DNA of 59,137 bases from SAR202 cluster bacterium Io17-Chloro-G4 (GTDB lineage: Bacteria; Chloroflexota; Dehalococcoidia; Lucifugimonadales; UBA3495), in NCBI GenBank assembly GCA_002816455.1, contig MUCR01000034.1:1-59137 (forward strand), written 5' to 3'. The position numbers were made by a program, and so were the translations under genes. Below the pieces are notes generated by a model. That model saw only the letters and a program-made list of their open reading frames with translations, was not told the origin of the DNA and searched no databases. Below, one piece after another: positions 46,002-54,406 of this stretch. Each line of letters begins with the position of its first letter. The first letter of the stretch is position 1.

Positions 46002-47300
46002 ATGGGCGACGGGACGGTAACACAGATCGGTTTGGAACCGGCACGGGAATCAAATATTGGCCCAAACATAAATAAGTTAACGAATTATCGATGGGCAATC
46101 ATCTGCGTGTGGCTGTTTTCCAGCGTTTCTTCCTTCATGGTGCTGAACACGCTGGGGATTCTACTCCCGGCCATCAGCGCCGAGCTTAGCCTATCGCCGG
46201 GGCAGCAAGGACTTTTGGGCTCCGCTTCTCACTGGGGGAACATCGCCCTGGCGGCACCGCTGAGTTGGACCACGTCGCGCTTTTCGCCAAAGTGGCTAAC
46301 CGTGGGAACACTGACCATAGCCACGGCTTGTATTTTTTTGCAAAGCTGGGCCCCTGTATTTGCTGTCCTTTTGCTGGGACGCCTGCTCTTCGGCATCAGC
46401 AATATCGCCCAAGCCCCGGCCCGAGCGTTATTGACCCGCCAGTGGTTTTGCGCCAGAGAAGTGATTATCGTCAACGGGCTTTCCAACGTTTTCTTCGGGA
46501 TAGTGGTCGGCGGCGGTCTGGCGTTGGCTCTGGTGATTCTCAGCGCTGTGGGAGATGATTGGCGCACCACGTTGCGCTTGTTCGGTTTCTACTTCGCTGG
46601 CATCACCGTGGTGTGGTCAATCGTCGGCCGGGAGCGAGTCACCCAGGAAACTGTGAACGTGGACACAGTGCAGGGCTTGTCTGTGCTGAAGGGGGCTCTT
46701 AAGTACCGGGAGCTTTGGCTCTGCGGGTTCGGTTTTGTAGGCGTATCGATGTCCTTCAGTTCGTTCCTGGCCTTTTACCCGACCTTGATGCTGGAAGATT
46801 ACGGAATATCTTTGACCCTGACGGGCGGAATATTGGCCTCGGGGGTGGTGTTGGGCGGCGTAGGAGGTTTGGGTGTGGGCTACGCCGCAGCCACCATGGC
46901 CAGGGAAGGGGCATTTTTGCAGGGCCTGGCGGTGATCATGATCGCCAGCAATATAGGCATGATTTTGACCGGATGGCTGCCTGCGCTGTTTATGTTGTCA
47001 CTCATGAACGGGGTGGCATGGGCCTTCTTTCCCATCCTGATCACGGTGCCGTTTAACCTGCGAGGAATTAGGCCACGGGAACTGGCCGTTGCCTTCTCCT
47101 TTACCATGATGATGACGTCAATCGGCACTTCATTGGGCCCGCTAATTACCGGCTTCTTGCAAGAAGCGACCGGAGACCTAAAGCTGGCTTTGTTCATTAT
47201 GAGCTTCACCTCCGTATCCCTTTTCTTGGCGGGGATAACCCTTAAGTTCGGCGTCCAGCCGGAGAGTAGGGAAGCGGCGGAGCCAGCGGGCGGCGGCTAA
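46002..47300 (+). CDS. MFS transporter
   Basis: A 432-residue membrane protein with about 12 helices. Helix 1 is near residues 29-52 (WAIICVWLFSSVSSFMVLNTLGILLPA). A central loop near residue 210 carries the charged RERVTQETV, and the second half begins LWLCGFGFVGVSMSFSSF. It fits the major facilitator superfamily, drug:H+ or small organic-acid type; the substrate is not predictable. It ends 14 bases before the convergent portal fragment, so any phage genes that normally follow portal are absent. Confidence 0.9.
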   Translation: MGDGTVTQIGLEPARESNIGPNINKLTNYRWAIICVWLFSSVSSFMVLNTLGILLPAISAELSLSPGQQGLLGSASHWGNIALAAPLSWTTSRFSPKWLTVGTLTIATACIFLQSWAPVFAVLLLGRLLFGISNIAQAPARALLTRQWFCAREVIIVNGLSNVFFGIVVGGGLALALVILSAVGDDWRTTLRLFGFYFAGITVVWSIVGRERVTQETVNVDTVQGLSVLKGALKYRELWLCGFGFVGVSMSFSSFLAFYPTLMLEDYGISLTLTGGILASGVVLGGVGGLGVGYAAATMAREGAFLQGLAVIMIASNIGMILTGWLPALFMLSLMNGVAWAFFPILITVPFNLRGIRPRELAVAFSFTMMMTSIGTSLGPLITGFLQEATGDLKLALFIMSFTSVSLFLAGITLKFGVQPESREAAEPAGGG

Positions 47301-47314
47301 GGGTCTACCTAGAT

Positions 47315-47866
47315 CTATCTTTTATTCACGATGGGCAGCGGCACCGCTCCATTTTTGGTGGCATCGTCCAGACCATTACCTTCAAGGGTTTGTTTTTCCT
47401 GCGATCGACTTTGGCCTTTACCTGGAGGCTGGCTCCGGGCTGGCGCCTTGGCCCAGTTGTCTCCCCAAGGGACATTGGACAGGTTCCGGGAGCGCCGGAC
47501 CTCATTGATGGTCAAAACGCCCCGGTCAAGCAGCTGCGATTCCCGGCTCACCCTGCTGTTTTCGTCCTCCCGGAGGGCCTCCACCGAACTTGCGTCAAAC
47601 TGGACCACCAGCTCCCCGTACCCTAGGCGTGGCAAAAGCATGCGGTTGAGATGCTCTTCAATGAACCGCATTTCCGGCAAGATGGTGTTGCGCCAGAAGA
47701 TGCGCTCGGCTGCGTTGATGTTGGAGAATGTCGCCCGCTCCATGTCCGAAAGCAAAGGTTTGGGTACTCCGTAGGCCCGGCTCACCTCCTCCAAGCTCCA
47801 GCGCAGCCCTTGGATGAAGTCCATGTCCCGGTGGCTGAGACCCAAGGTCTTAAGTACAGAAAAAAC
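47315..47866 (-). pseudogene. HK97-type phage portal, C-terminal fragment
   Basis: A fragment of about 180 residues matching the C-terminal part of HK97-family portal proteins: KTLGLSHRDMDFIQGLRWSLEEVSRAYGVPKPLL, then a clip/stem segment and a Gln/Pro-rich tail. There is no normal start; the frame opens after a TAG at 47867-47869 with a TTG as the only candidate codon at 47845. The matching N-terminal half is at 58376-59137, same strand. Together they give about 410-430 residues, the length of one portal. The break lies at an 11-base direct repeat, CCCAAGGTCTT (47841-47851). No protease or capsid gene follows. Confidence 0.85.
47841..47851. repeat. 11-bp direct repeat at left end of the 10.6-kb block
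   Basis: CCCAAGGTCTT here and at 58446-58456, same orientation, encode KTLG in both portal halves. It could be a target-site duplication or a recombination core flanking the inserted block. Confidence 0.65.
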
Positions 47867-48273
47867 CTATAGATTTAGCTTCGATGCGGCACTAGCGAGG
47901 ACGATCTGACTAGAGTATGGAAGGAGCCAGACTTCCCAATACACCATCTCCAACGCTGCCTGATAAACGGTGGGCGGTGGGTAGTGGTGGTAGATCGAAA
48001 AGAAGTCCTTTTGGTGCCCCGCTTTTCGTACCTAGGGTGGCCATTGCGCAAGAGACTCCCGTTTCGGAGCGCCAGCTTAGTAATATATTAGGATACCTTT
48101 CCGCAACTCATAGCGAATCATAGCGAAACCTTGACGAGTTTGACGGGCACGTCCGACCAAGCACCTGACGACTGCATTCCTTTCTGTGAACCACCGGTCC
48201 ACTTTGTGGCCACATTTATGTGGGCGGAGAGTTTGTAATCTACCGCCTCTCACAGCACTTATGACACGGTCAT
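47867..48273. other. Gene-free left end of inserted block
   Basis: About 400 bases between the portal fragment and the DUF1989 gene. Short frames on both strands have no ribosome site or family match. A weak resemblance of one + strand frame (about 47917-48123, VPRVAIAQETPVS) to serine recombinase start motifs is noted but not accepted. No terminal inverted repeats were found. Confidence 0.45.
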
Positions 48274-49101
48274 TCAATTAGCTTCGAGCCCATGCATTCC
48301 GCCGTAATCGGCAAGCACTGAAGGTATCCAACCTTCTAACAATTCCGGCGCTGGTTGATAGACCTCAACTCCCAGTGGCCGACATGTGGATATTGGGTCT
48401 GCGGCGTCGGGCCCCCAGGCTGCTACTGACAGGTCGCCTTGGGGGCAGGTGGAGATGGCGCACAGGAGATCAATCTCGGCAAAGAACTCGAAAAAATCTC
48501 CTGTCTTCGCCGGGGACGGTTTCGCAAAGTAACGGTGATCTTCGGTCAGCCCTGTGACCTGGAAGATATTCAGGACATCATGTACATCAGACTCAGAAAG
48601 GCGATACGGGGCAACAGCCCGAACCAAGTTGGAGTGGCAACAGTAATCGAAATCTTCCCCCGTCAGAAGTTTATGTACGTAAGGATCACAGCGCGTGCCC
48701 AGTAGGTCGTGACATCCGGCGCCGTCTTCGTCGATACCATAATTGATAGTGTCTTGGACGATGGTGAGCAGAGGCCGAAAATATGGTAAACAAGACCACA
48801 GCCGGTCATATGTTGTCACGTGAGCACTGTGAAGCTGCTTAGTTCGCGCCGCCCAGAATCGCTCCCGGGGGTTGTGCAGGTTCCAAGCGTTGAAGTCCGC
48901 CACCTGCGGTCCTTCTACCACCACGATCCGGCAAATTTGACCGGCTCGGACTGGCCAGGCTTTGCCGGAACGGATGGGGACTATGAACCGGTCCACCGTC
49001 GGTCCAGTTTCAGTATACTTGGCAAGCCGGTCATAAAACTCCCGGTCAACTTCGGTGGCACCGCTTTTCCCCGACTCGTAGACCACCCGTGGACTAGCCA
49101 T
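48274..49101 (-). CDS. DUF1989 (urea carboxylase-associated) protein
   Basis: A 275-residue protein of the DUF1989/urea carboxylase-associated family. Signature parts are VRAGQICRIVVVEGPQVADFNAWNL, FWAARTKQLHSAHVTTYDRLWS, GCHDLLGTRCDP and the metal-like HSN region with cysteines (CCHSN). Family members sit with urea carboxylase or amino-acid uptake genes, but no exact reaction is firm. The ATG at 49101 is preceded by GAGGATATT. It is the leftmost gene of the block between the portal halves; its 3' end is near the break. Confidence 0.88.
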   Translation of the reverse strand: MASPRVVYESGKSGATEVDREFYDRLAKYTETGPTVDRFIVPIRSGKAWPVRAGQICRIVVVEGPQVADFNAWNLHNPRERFWAARTKQLHSAHVTTYDRLWSCLPYFRPLLTIVQDTINYGIDEDGAGCHDLLGTRCDPYVHKLLTGEDFDYCCHSNLVRAVAPYRLSESDVHDVLNIFQVTGLTEDHRYFAKPSPAKTGDFFEFFAEIDLLCAISTCPQGDLSVAAWGPDAADPISTCRPLGVEVYQPAPELLEGWIPSVLADYGGMHGLEAN

Positions 49102-49140
49102 AATATCCTCCGTTCCGGCGATTCGCAGGCAGCGGTCCCA

Positions 49141-51111
49141 TCATAACTCCCTACCTACTTTATGGCCTTCGTACACTGCCTGCTCTACTCCCCTCGGCGC
49201 TACACAGTCCCCCACGGCGAATAGCTCTCTTAGCTTCCCCTTAAGAGCGCGGTACAAGCCGTTATCCGCCTGACCGCCAGCAGCGAACACCACCGCATCC
49301 ACGGCAGAAATCTGCCACTCTTCTTTGGTGATGGTGCTGTAGACGGTGACCGAGTCTTCCCCAATCTCTTTCAAGCCGACGCTGGGGAACATTTTCACGC
49401 CCTTTTCCATTAACCGCTGGTAGAGGATCCGCCAGGTCAGGAGTTCTATTGACGCCCCCACATAGGGCTTAGTGGTGATGAGTTGCACTTCCTTTCCTTG
49501 GTCTGCCAAAAGCTCGGCCACGTCGCTGCCGGGATGGAGTCCTTGAGTATCCACAACCACTATCTTCTCACCCAGATCTACTTTCCCCTCCATGGCATCC
49601 TTGGCTGAGATGACGATGCCAAGCTCACTGCCGGGCACTTGGGGTATGTAGGCATTGGACCCGGTAGCTATTACCACCGCATGCGGGTTGGCCTCCAGAA
49701 TCATCTCCTCAGAAGCCTCCTTCCCCAGCACCACATCCACTCCTAGTTTTCTCACCTGACTTTCCAAGTAGCCGACGATTCCACCAAATTCCTCCCGGTA
49801 CGGTGCCTGGGCGGCGGTCTTCACCTGGCCTCCCAACTGTTCCGATTTTTCAAACAAAGTTACCTCATGGCCTCGGACCGCGGCCACCCTGGCAGCCTCA
49901 AGCCCTGCGGGCCCTCCTCCCACAACAAACAGACTTTTCCTGGTGCTGGCTGGCTTGAGGTCGGACCACTCTCTCTCCCGGCCGGACACCGGGTTGTAGA
50001 TACAACTGATTGAGAGTCCACGCTCTAAACGTCCGATGCAACTCTCCAAGCAGGCGACACAGGCCCGAATATCGTCTAGTTTACCCTCCCGGGCTTTGTT
50101 GGGCAGATATGGGTCGGCGATTAGCTCCCTGACCATTCCTACCATATCGGCCTTTCTCTCCGCCAGGACCCACTCCGCCAAGTCGGCCGTGTTAATTCTC
50201 CCGACGCCTATGACGGGGATGTCTACCGCGTTTTTGATTCCCTCCCACAGGTACGAGTAGGTCGCTGGAGCTACGTACATTGATGGTATATGAGCGGTCA
50301 TGCTCTTAACATCGGAATAGGTGCTATTACTGACGTTGAAATAATCGATCTGTCCAGTCGCGGCCAGCCTACGGGCAATCTCTTGCATGTCGTCCAGGGT
50401 TAGCCCACCAGATACGAATTCGTCCCCGCTAATCCTCATTCCCACCACGAACTCGTCCCCGACGTTTCGTCTGACTTCCCCGATAACCTGATTGGCAAAC
50501 CTCAAGCGGTTATCTATGCTCCCTCCGTATTGATCACCCCTCCGATTGACCCAAGGAGACATGAACTGTTGGATCAAGTTCCCATGGCCTCCGTGCAACT
50601 CCACGCCGTCCATGCCCCCTTCTTTAACCACTGCTGCCGCCTGGCCGAAGGCCCGCACAATCTCCATGATGTCGTCCTCGTCCATCTCGTGAGGTACTTC
50701 GGCGCCGGTCTCCCAAAGATCCGGAGACGGCACGGGAGAAGGAGCCATGGAGGGCATCATGGTCTCGCTGTTGGAGCTCTGTCGGCCCCCGTGGTTGAGT
50801 TGGACCAAAATTTTGGCTTGGTGCTGGTGGACCGCACGAGACAGGCGCCGAAACCACGGTATATTTCTTTCGTCGAAGCTCCATATTGTGTTCATCACGC
50901 CGATATCGTAACTGGGATGGACGCTGGTAGCCTCCATGATGCTCATCCCCACCCCGCCCTTAGCCCGCTCCACGTGATAATGGATGTGCCGGTCGGTCAC
51001 CATGTGGTCTCTGGCGAAGTTTGTCCCGTGGGCCGTGTTAACAATGCGGTTCCGCACCGTCATATTGCCGATCTGGATCGGGCTAAACAGGTTGGGAAAT
51101 TGGCTGGCCAT
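49141..51111 (-). CDS. Old-yellow-enzyme / NADH:flavin oxidoreductase (2,4-dienoyl-CoA reductase-like)
   Basis: A 656-residue flavoenzyme: FMN barrel (about 1-350; PNLFSPIQIGNMTVRNRIV at the start and GMRISGDEF inside), a 4Fe-4S cluster with CVACLESCIGRLERG...CIYNP (about 353-380) and an FAD/NAD-binding domain (VVGGGPAGLEAARVAAVRGHEVTL, about 405-435). The layout matches 2,4-dienoyl-CoA reductase and TMADH-type reductases. The substrate is not known. GGAAGGAGGAG precedes the ATG. It is divergent from the ABC transporter operon, with an inverted repeat in the gap (51134-51159). Confidence 0.95.
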   Translation of the reverse strand: MASQFPNLFSPIQIGNMTVRNRIVNTAHGTNFARDHMVTDRHIHYHVERAKGGVGMSIMEATSVHPSYDIGVMNTIWSFDERNIPWFRRLSRAVHQHQAKILVQLNHGGRQSSNSETMMPSMAPSPVPSPDLWETGAEVPHEMDEDDIMEIVRAFGQAAAVVKEGGMDGVELHGGHGNLIQQFMSPWVNRRGDQYGGSIDNRLRFANQVIGEVRRNVGDEFVVGMRISGDEFVSGGLTLDDMQEIARRLAATGQIDYFNVSNSTYSDVKSMTAHIPSMYVAPATYSYLWEGIKNAVDIPVIGVGRINTADLAEWVLAERKADMVGMVRELIADPYLPNKAREGKLDDIRACVACLESCIGRLERGLSISCIYNPVSGREREWSDLKPASTRKSLFVVGGGPAGLEAARVAAVRGHEVTLFEKSEQLGGQVKTAAQAPYREEFGGIVGYLESQVRKLGVDVVLGKEASEEMILEANPHAVVIATGSNAYIPQVPGSELGIVISAKDAMEGKVDLGEKIVVVDTQGLHPGSDVAELLADQGKEVQLITTKPYVGASIELLTWRILYQRLMEKGVKMFPSVGLKEIGEDSVTVYSTITKEEWQISAVDAVVFAAGGQADNGLYRALKGKLRELFAVGDCVAPRGVEQAVYEGHKVGREL

Positions 51112-51133
51112 TCTCCTCCTCCTTCCGTTACCT

Positions 51134-51159
51134 CTAATCCCGACCTCAGGTGGGATTAG
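51134..51159. promoter_or_regulatory. Palindromic operator-like site upstream of OYE gene
   Basis: CTAATCCC (51134-51141) and GGGATTAG (51152-51159) are perfect inverted arms, with an inner ACCT-C-AGGT. The inner word recurs 19 bases to the right. It is 23-48 bases upstream of the reductase ATG, where a repressor or a 5' mRNA hairpin could act. Confidence 0.55.
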
Positions 51160-51342
51160 CTACCTCAGGTGCATTGTTGTTAGTCTCAGAGTTAGCGTCA
51201 TTTTGACTAGCGTCCGCAGGTCGTTGCAGGCGATGGAACCGCAATATAGCACATACCGTCTGTGTTGTCTGATACCGTCACGATATTGGATGAAATATAC
51301 CTTCGTAATGGATGTAAAACGGTACATAAGCAGTAAGTGTCG

Positions 51343-51371
51343 TTGACAGCGAAGCTATTGGCCGATATAGT
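51343..51371 (+). promoter_or_regulatory. Sigma70-type promoter of the ABC transporter operon
   Basis: TTGACA (51343-51348), 17-base spacer, TATAGT (51366-51371). Consensus -35 and near-consensus -10 with ideal spacing; transcription from about 51378 gives a 117-base leader before the substrate-binding protein. Confidence 0.7.
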
Positions 51372-51494
51372 AGCGGCGGGTTTTGAGCTAGCGATTTTGG
51401 GTGAGGAAGGGTATCATCCCGTAGGAATCCTGTCGGCTGCAAGGAGCAGGCAAGACGGATGCCACAATAAGTCCTAGTGGACTGAGGTGAGATT

Positions 51495-52850
51495 ATGCGT
51501 AAGCTTTTATTGTCGATCTTGGTAAGCCTAGTAATGATGAGTATCCTGGCGGTAGGGTGCGGCGGCGACGCTACGCCTGTCGTCAGAGAGGTGGTAGTCG
51601 AGAAGGAAGTGGTGGTCGAGGTTGAGAAGGAAGTGGTGGTGGAAAAGGAGGTGGTGGTCGAGGTAGAAAAGGAAGTGGTGGTGGAGACGGAGGTGGTGGT
51701 CGAAGTAGAAAAGGAAGTGGTGGTGGAAGTCGAGAAAGAAGTGGTGGTGGATAAAATCCTGGAACCCTTCCGGATCGGCGTGATGGAGTCACTCACTGGC
51801 CCCGGCGAGACCTACGGGCAGGTGGCTGTTCAGTCGAAACAACTGGCCGTGGAAGAGATCAACCGGGCTGGTGGAATAAATGGTCGTCCGCTGGTGCTGA
51901 TTATCGAGGACGAAAAGTGCAACGCCAGGGACTCTATAACCGCTTACACTAAATTGACCCAGGTGGACAAGGTGAAGATTATCCTGGGCACCTCCTGTAG
52001 CGGCGCCATGTTGGGCGCAGCTCCATTAGCTGAGGCCGACGGTGTGGTTATGTTCTCCGGCCTGGCCACCAACCCGGCTGTGGCTGATGCTGGCGACTAC
52101 ATTTTCCGGACTTCGATGAATGATGCCCAAGTCGGAATAGACACAGGCAATAAGCTGTGGTCCGATGGTATTCGCAAGCTGGCCACAATAACAGAGGCGA
52201 CTGATTATGCCGAAGGTGTGCGGCGCGAATCCGCCAACAGGTTCGTAGCTCTGGGTGGTGAGGTCGTCGCGGAGGAGAGATACGGGTCAGAGGAAACCGA
52301 CTTCCGCACGGCCTTGACCAAGATAATCGGCGAGAACCCCGACGCCATCCACATTGCCGCTCAGGCGGAGTTTAGTGGCGGCACGATCCAGAAACAGGTG
52401 CGGGAGTTGGGATACGAAGGACCAATCTACGGGGAGATTGTGGTCGTTGGTGCAACTGCACTGGACATCGCCGGTGAGTCCGCGACCGGTACCATAGGTA
52501 TTGTTGCCGAGCTTGACAGTACTAACCCCCTCGCAGTGAACTTCCTAGACCGGTTCCGAGCTAGGTATGCATTTACTACATTACAGTGGTACATGGGATC
52601 GGCCTATGACGATGTTTACATCACTGCCGCGTGCCTAGAGCAGACTGGCGACGACCAAGACGCCGACGGGTTCAGGGACTGTCTCTACAATATGGAGCCC
52701 TTTAGCGGCACCATCGGGACCTATACCTTTGACGACAAAGGCGAGGTGGTGGGTTTATCTAACGTAATTGCGGAAGTGGTTGCGGTGGCAGATAGGACAC
52801 CAGAGAACTCAGGATGGAATATCTTGGGGCCAGCCCCGGTTCTACCTTAG
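51495..52850 (+). CDS. Branched-chain amino-acid type ABC substrate-binding lipoprotein
   Basis: A 451-residue periplasmic-binding-fold lipoprotein. The signal peptide with lipobox LAVGC puts the lipid on Cys22. Residues about 30-88 are a repeated Val/Glu/Lys linker (EVVVEVEKE units). The binding domain begins FRIGVMESLTGPGETYGQ and includes LIIEDEKCNA, matching the LivK/Peripla_BP_6 family. Ligand type (amino acid or another small acid) is uncertain. GAGGTGAGATT precedes the ATG. It is the first gene of a five-gene transporter operon. Confidence 0.93.
   Translation: MRKLLLSILVSLVMMSILAVGCGGDATPVVREVVVEKEVVVEVEKEVVVEKEVVVEVEKEVVVETEVVVEVEKEVVVEVEKEVVVDKILEPFRIGVMESLTGPGETYGQVAVQSKQLAVEEINRAGGINGRPLVLIIEDEKCNARDSITAYTKLTQVDKVKIILGTSCSGAMLGAAPLAEADGVVMFSGLATNPAVADAGDYIFRTSMNDAQVGIDTGNKLWSDGIRKLATITEATDYAEGVRRESANRFVALGGEVVAEERYGSEETDFRTALTKIIGENPDAIHIAAQAEFSGGTIQKQVRELGYEGPIYGEIVVVGATALDIAGESATGTIGIVAELDSTNPLAVNFLDRFRARYAFTTLQWYMGSAYDDVYITAACLEQTGDDQDADGFRDCLYNMEPFSGTIGTYTFDDKGEVVGLSNVIAEVVAVADRTPENSGWNILGPAPVLP
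51588..51753 (+). repeat. Coding tandem repeat (Val/Glu/Lys linker)
   Basis: Imperfect units around GTGGTGGTCGAGGT and GAAAAGGAA repeat about six times inside the lipoprotein gene and encode alternating VVVE/KE blocks. Unit lengths are multiples of three, so copy-number change would keep the frame. On the reverse strand it reads as Ser/Thr-rich low complexity; that frame is not a gene. Confidence 0.8.
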
Positions 52851-52902
52851 TCTACTTAAACCTAGGAGAGAGCAACTGTAGCAGCTCTTTCCAGAAATGA
52901 TC

Positions 52903-52935
52903 GAGGCCAGCGCTGATCACATCGGCGTTGGCCTC
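52903..52935 (+). terminator. Attenuator-like hairpin after substrate-binding gene
   Basis: A 15-bp stem with two G-T type mismatches, GAGGCCAGCGCTGAT against ATCGGCGTTGGCCTC, loop CAC, followed by TACATTGTTC. It lies between the binding-protein gene and the permease genes, where partial termination gives extra binding protein over permease. Confidence 0.6.
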
Positions 52936-53016
52936 TACATTGTTCTATCTATGCCATCTTTAGAGTGTAAGTGGCCCGTAGTGTGAATCCCCTGAGCTAT
53001 GTCTTTTTGGTGATTT

Positions 53017-54402
53017 TTGAAAATTCTCAACGCAGATAAGAGATTGCCGGCCCTCCCGAGGTCCATCATCGGTCATCCGCTGGTGTCGATAGTGGTGGCT
53101 GGCGTAATCATCTACCTGGCATTGCTTTTGGGTCAATCAGCAGACCAATTTCTCCAGTTTTCGATCAACGGCATTGTGATCGGGGCTATCTACGCCATTG
53201 TGGCTATGGGATTTAACATTGTATATGGCACTGTCTGGTTTTTCGATCTCTCCTACGGCGCCATGGCCACGATGGGCGCGTATAGCGTGTTTTACTTCAC
53301 CGGCAGGCAGATCCAAACAGTGGGCCGGGGCGAGATCAACAATCTGTATCTTGATATTTTCATGGGGATTCTTATTGCCGGAGTCGTAGCTTGGGTCTTG
53401 TACGTCTGGATTTATCCTGAACTACGCAGTCGGATCAATCGCATTACGTTACTGGCGGTGGGTGCTCTAGTAGCTTTAGCTACGGGGGCTTACACCGGTC
53501 TAATCTTGGCCCACCCCGCCGATCTCAACGTATTTCTTAGCCCCACCATTGGCTTGTTAGTCGCGACCGCAAGTGGGTGTGTACTTTACTTGGGAGCGCT
53601 CTCTGGAATTGGCAGCGGCAGAGGCTTGATCCTGTTCCTAGTTTTGGGCTTGCCAGGGGCTCTGGCTTTGGGAGGGTACTCTGGCTGGCTGGTGGCGGAT
53701 ACGCTAAGTACTAGGCTATATCTCAGCTGGTTTATGGGCGCAATCTTGGCGGGCGCCTCCGGACTGGCAATCTACCGGGGCGTCTATTTTTACTTGCGTC
53801 GGCAGGCCAGGTCGCCTCTGGTCATGCTGGTGGGTTCTCTCGGCTTCTTGTTGAGTATAACGGCCTTTATCGCAATAATCTTTTCGCCCGACGGGCGTCC
53901 ACTGGCGCAGCCTTTCGGCACCGTACCCTGGAGTCTGGCTGGGGCATTTATAAAACCATTCCAGGTATTAATAATCGGAATCGCTTTTGCCATATTTGGG
54001 GGTTTGTATTTACTCTTAAATAAGACCTCTTTCGGAACAGCGGTGCGGGCAATCGGCGATGACGAAGAGGTGGCCCGGATTGTGGGCATCAACACGCCTG
54101 TGGTTATCGCTGTTATTTTTTTCCTGGGAGCCACCATCGCCGGGCTGGGAGGCATACTCCTAGGAGAAGATATAGGCATCCGGCCACAGATGGGGCTGTT
54201 ATTACTGTTGAAGGGATGGATTGCTTCAGTGGTTGGGGGAATCGGCAACATTTACGGCGCTCTTTTGGGCGGATTTGTATTAGGGATGGTCGAAAATTAC
54301 GGTGTCTGGTACATTCCGGCACAATGGAAGGACGCAGTCGCATTCGTATTGCTAATTTTCTTCCTCTCATTCTGGCCCAGAGGACTTTTACCGAGGAGGT
54401 AG
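53017..54402 (+). CDS. livH: ABC permease LivH-type, with extra helices
   Basis: A 461-residue inner-membrane permease. Typical LivH parts are NGIVIGAIYAIVAMGFNIVYGTVWFFDLSYGAM (about 51-83) and, near the C-terminus, the cytoplasmic ATPase-contact loop FGTAVRAIGDDEEVARIVGI. Normal LivH is about 290-330 residues. Here residues about 140-230 add roughly three extra hydrophobic helices between the usual first and second halves. It starts with TTG at 53017 without a strong ribosome site. The name is by family; the transported substrate is not known. Confidence 0.88.
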   Translation: MKILNADKRLPALPRSIIGHPLVSIVVAGVIIYLALLLGQSADQFLQFSINGIVIGAIYAIVAMGFNIVYGTVWFFDLSYGAMATMGAYSVFYFTGRQIQTVGRGEINNLYLDIFMGILIAGVVAWVLYVWIYPELRSRINRITLLAVGALVALATGAYTGLILAHPADLNVFLSPTIGLLVATASGCVLYLGALSGIGSGRGLILFLVLGLPGALALGGYSGWLVADTLSTRLYLSWFMGAILAGASGLAIYRGVYFYLRRQARSPLVMLVGSLGFLLSITAFIAIIFSPDGRPLAQPFGTVPWSLAGAFIKPFQVLIIGIAFAIFGGLYLLLNKTSFGTAVRAIGDDEEVARIVGINTPVVIAVIFFLGATIAGLGGILLGEDIGIRPQMGLLLLLKGWIASVVGGIGNIYGALLGGFVLGMVENYGVWYIPAQWKDAVAFVLLIFFLSFWPRGLLPRR

Positions 54403-54406
54403 GCAG

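Larger units (their letters stand above)
51112..51494. other. Divergent control region of OYE gene and liv operon
   Basis: 383 bases. It contains the palindrome at 51134-51159, a second ACCTCAGGT word at 51162-51170 and the promoter at 51343-51371 for the transporter. The + strand leader is about 115 bases. I see no ORF with support here. Confidence 0.6.

Noticed and set aside
47917-48123. A + strand frame with VPRVAIAQETPVSERQ that faintly resembles the start of a serine recombinase
   Set aside because: No catalytic serine context, no ribosome site and no continuation; the resemblance is too short to support a recombinase for the block.
51278-51796. Reverse-strand frame rich in Ser/Thr/Phe repeats
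   Set aside because: It is the mirror of the Val/Glu/Lys linker in the lipoprotein gene and has no family features.
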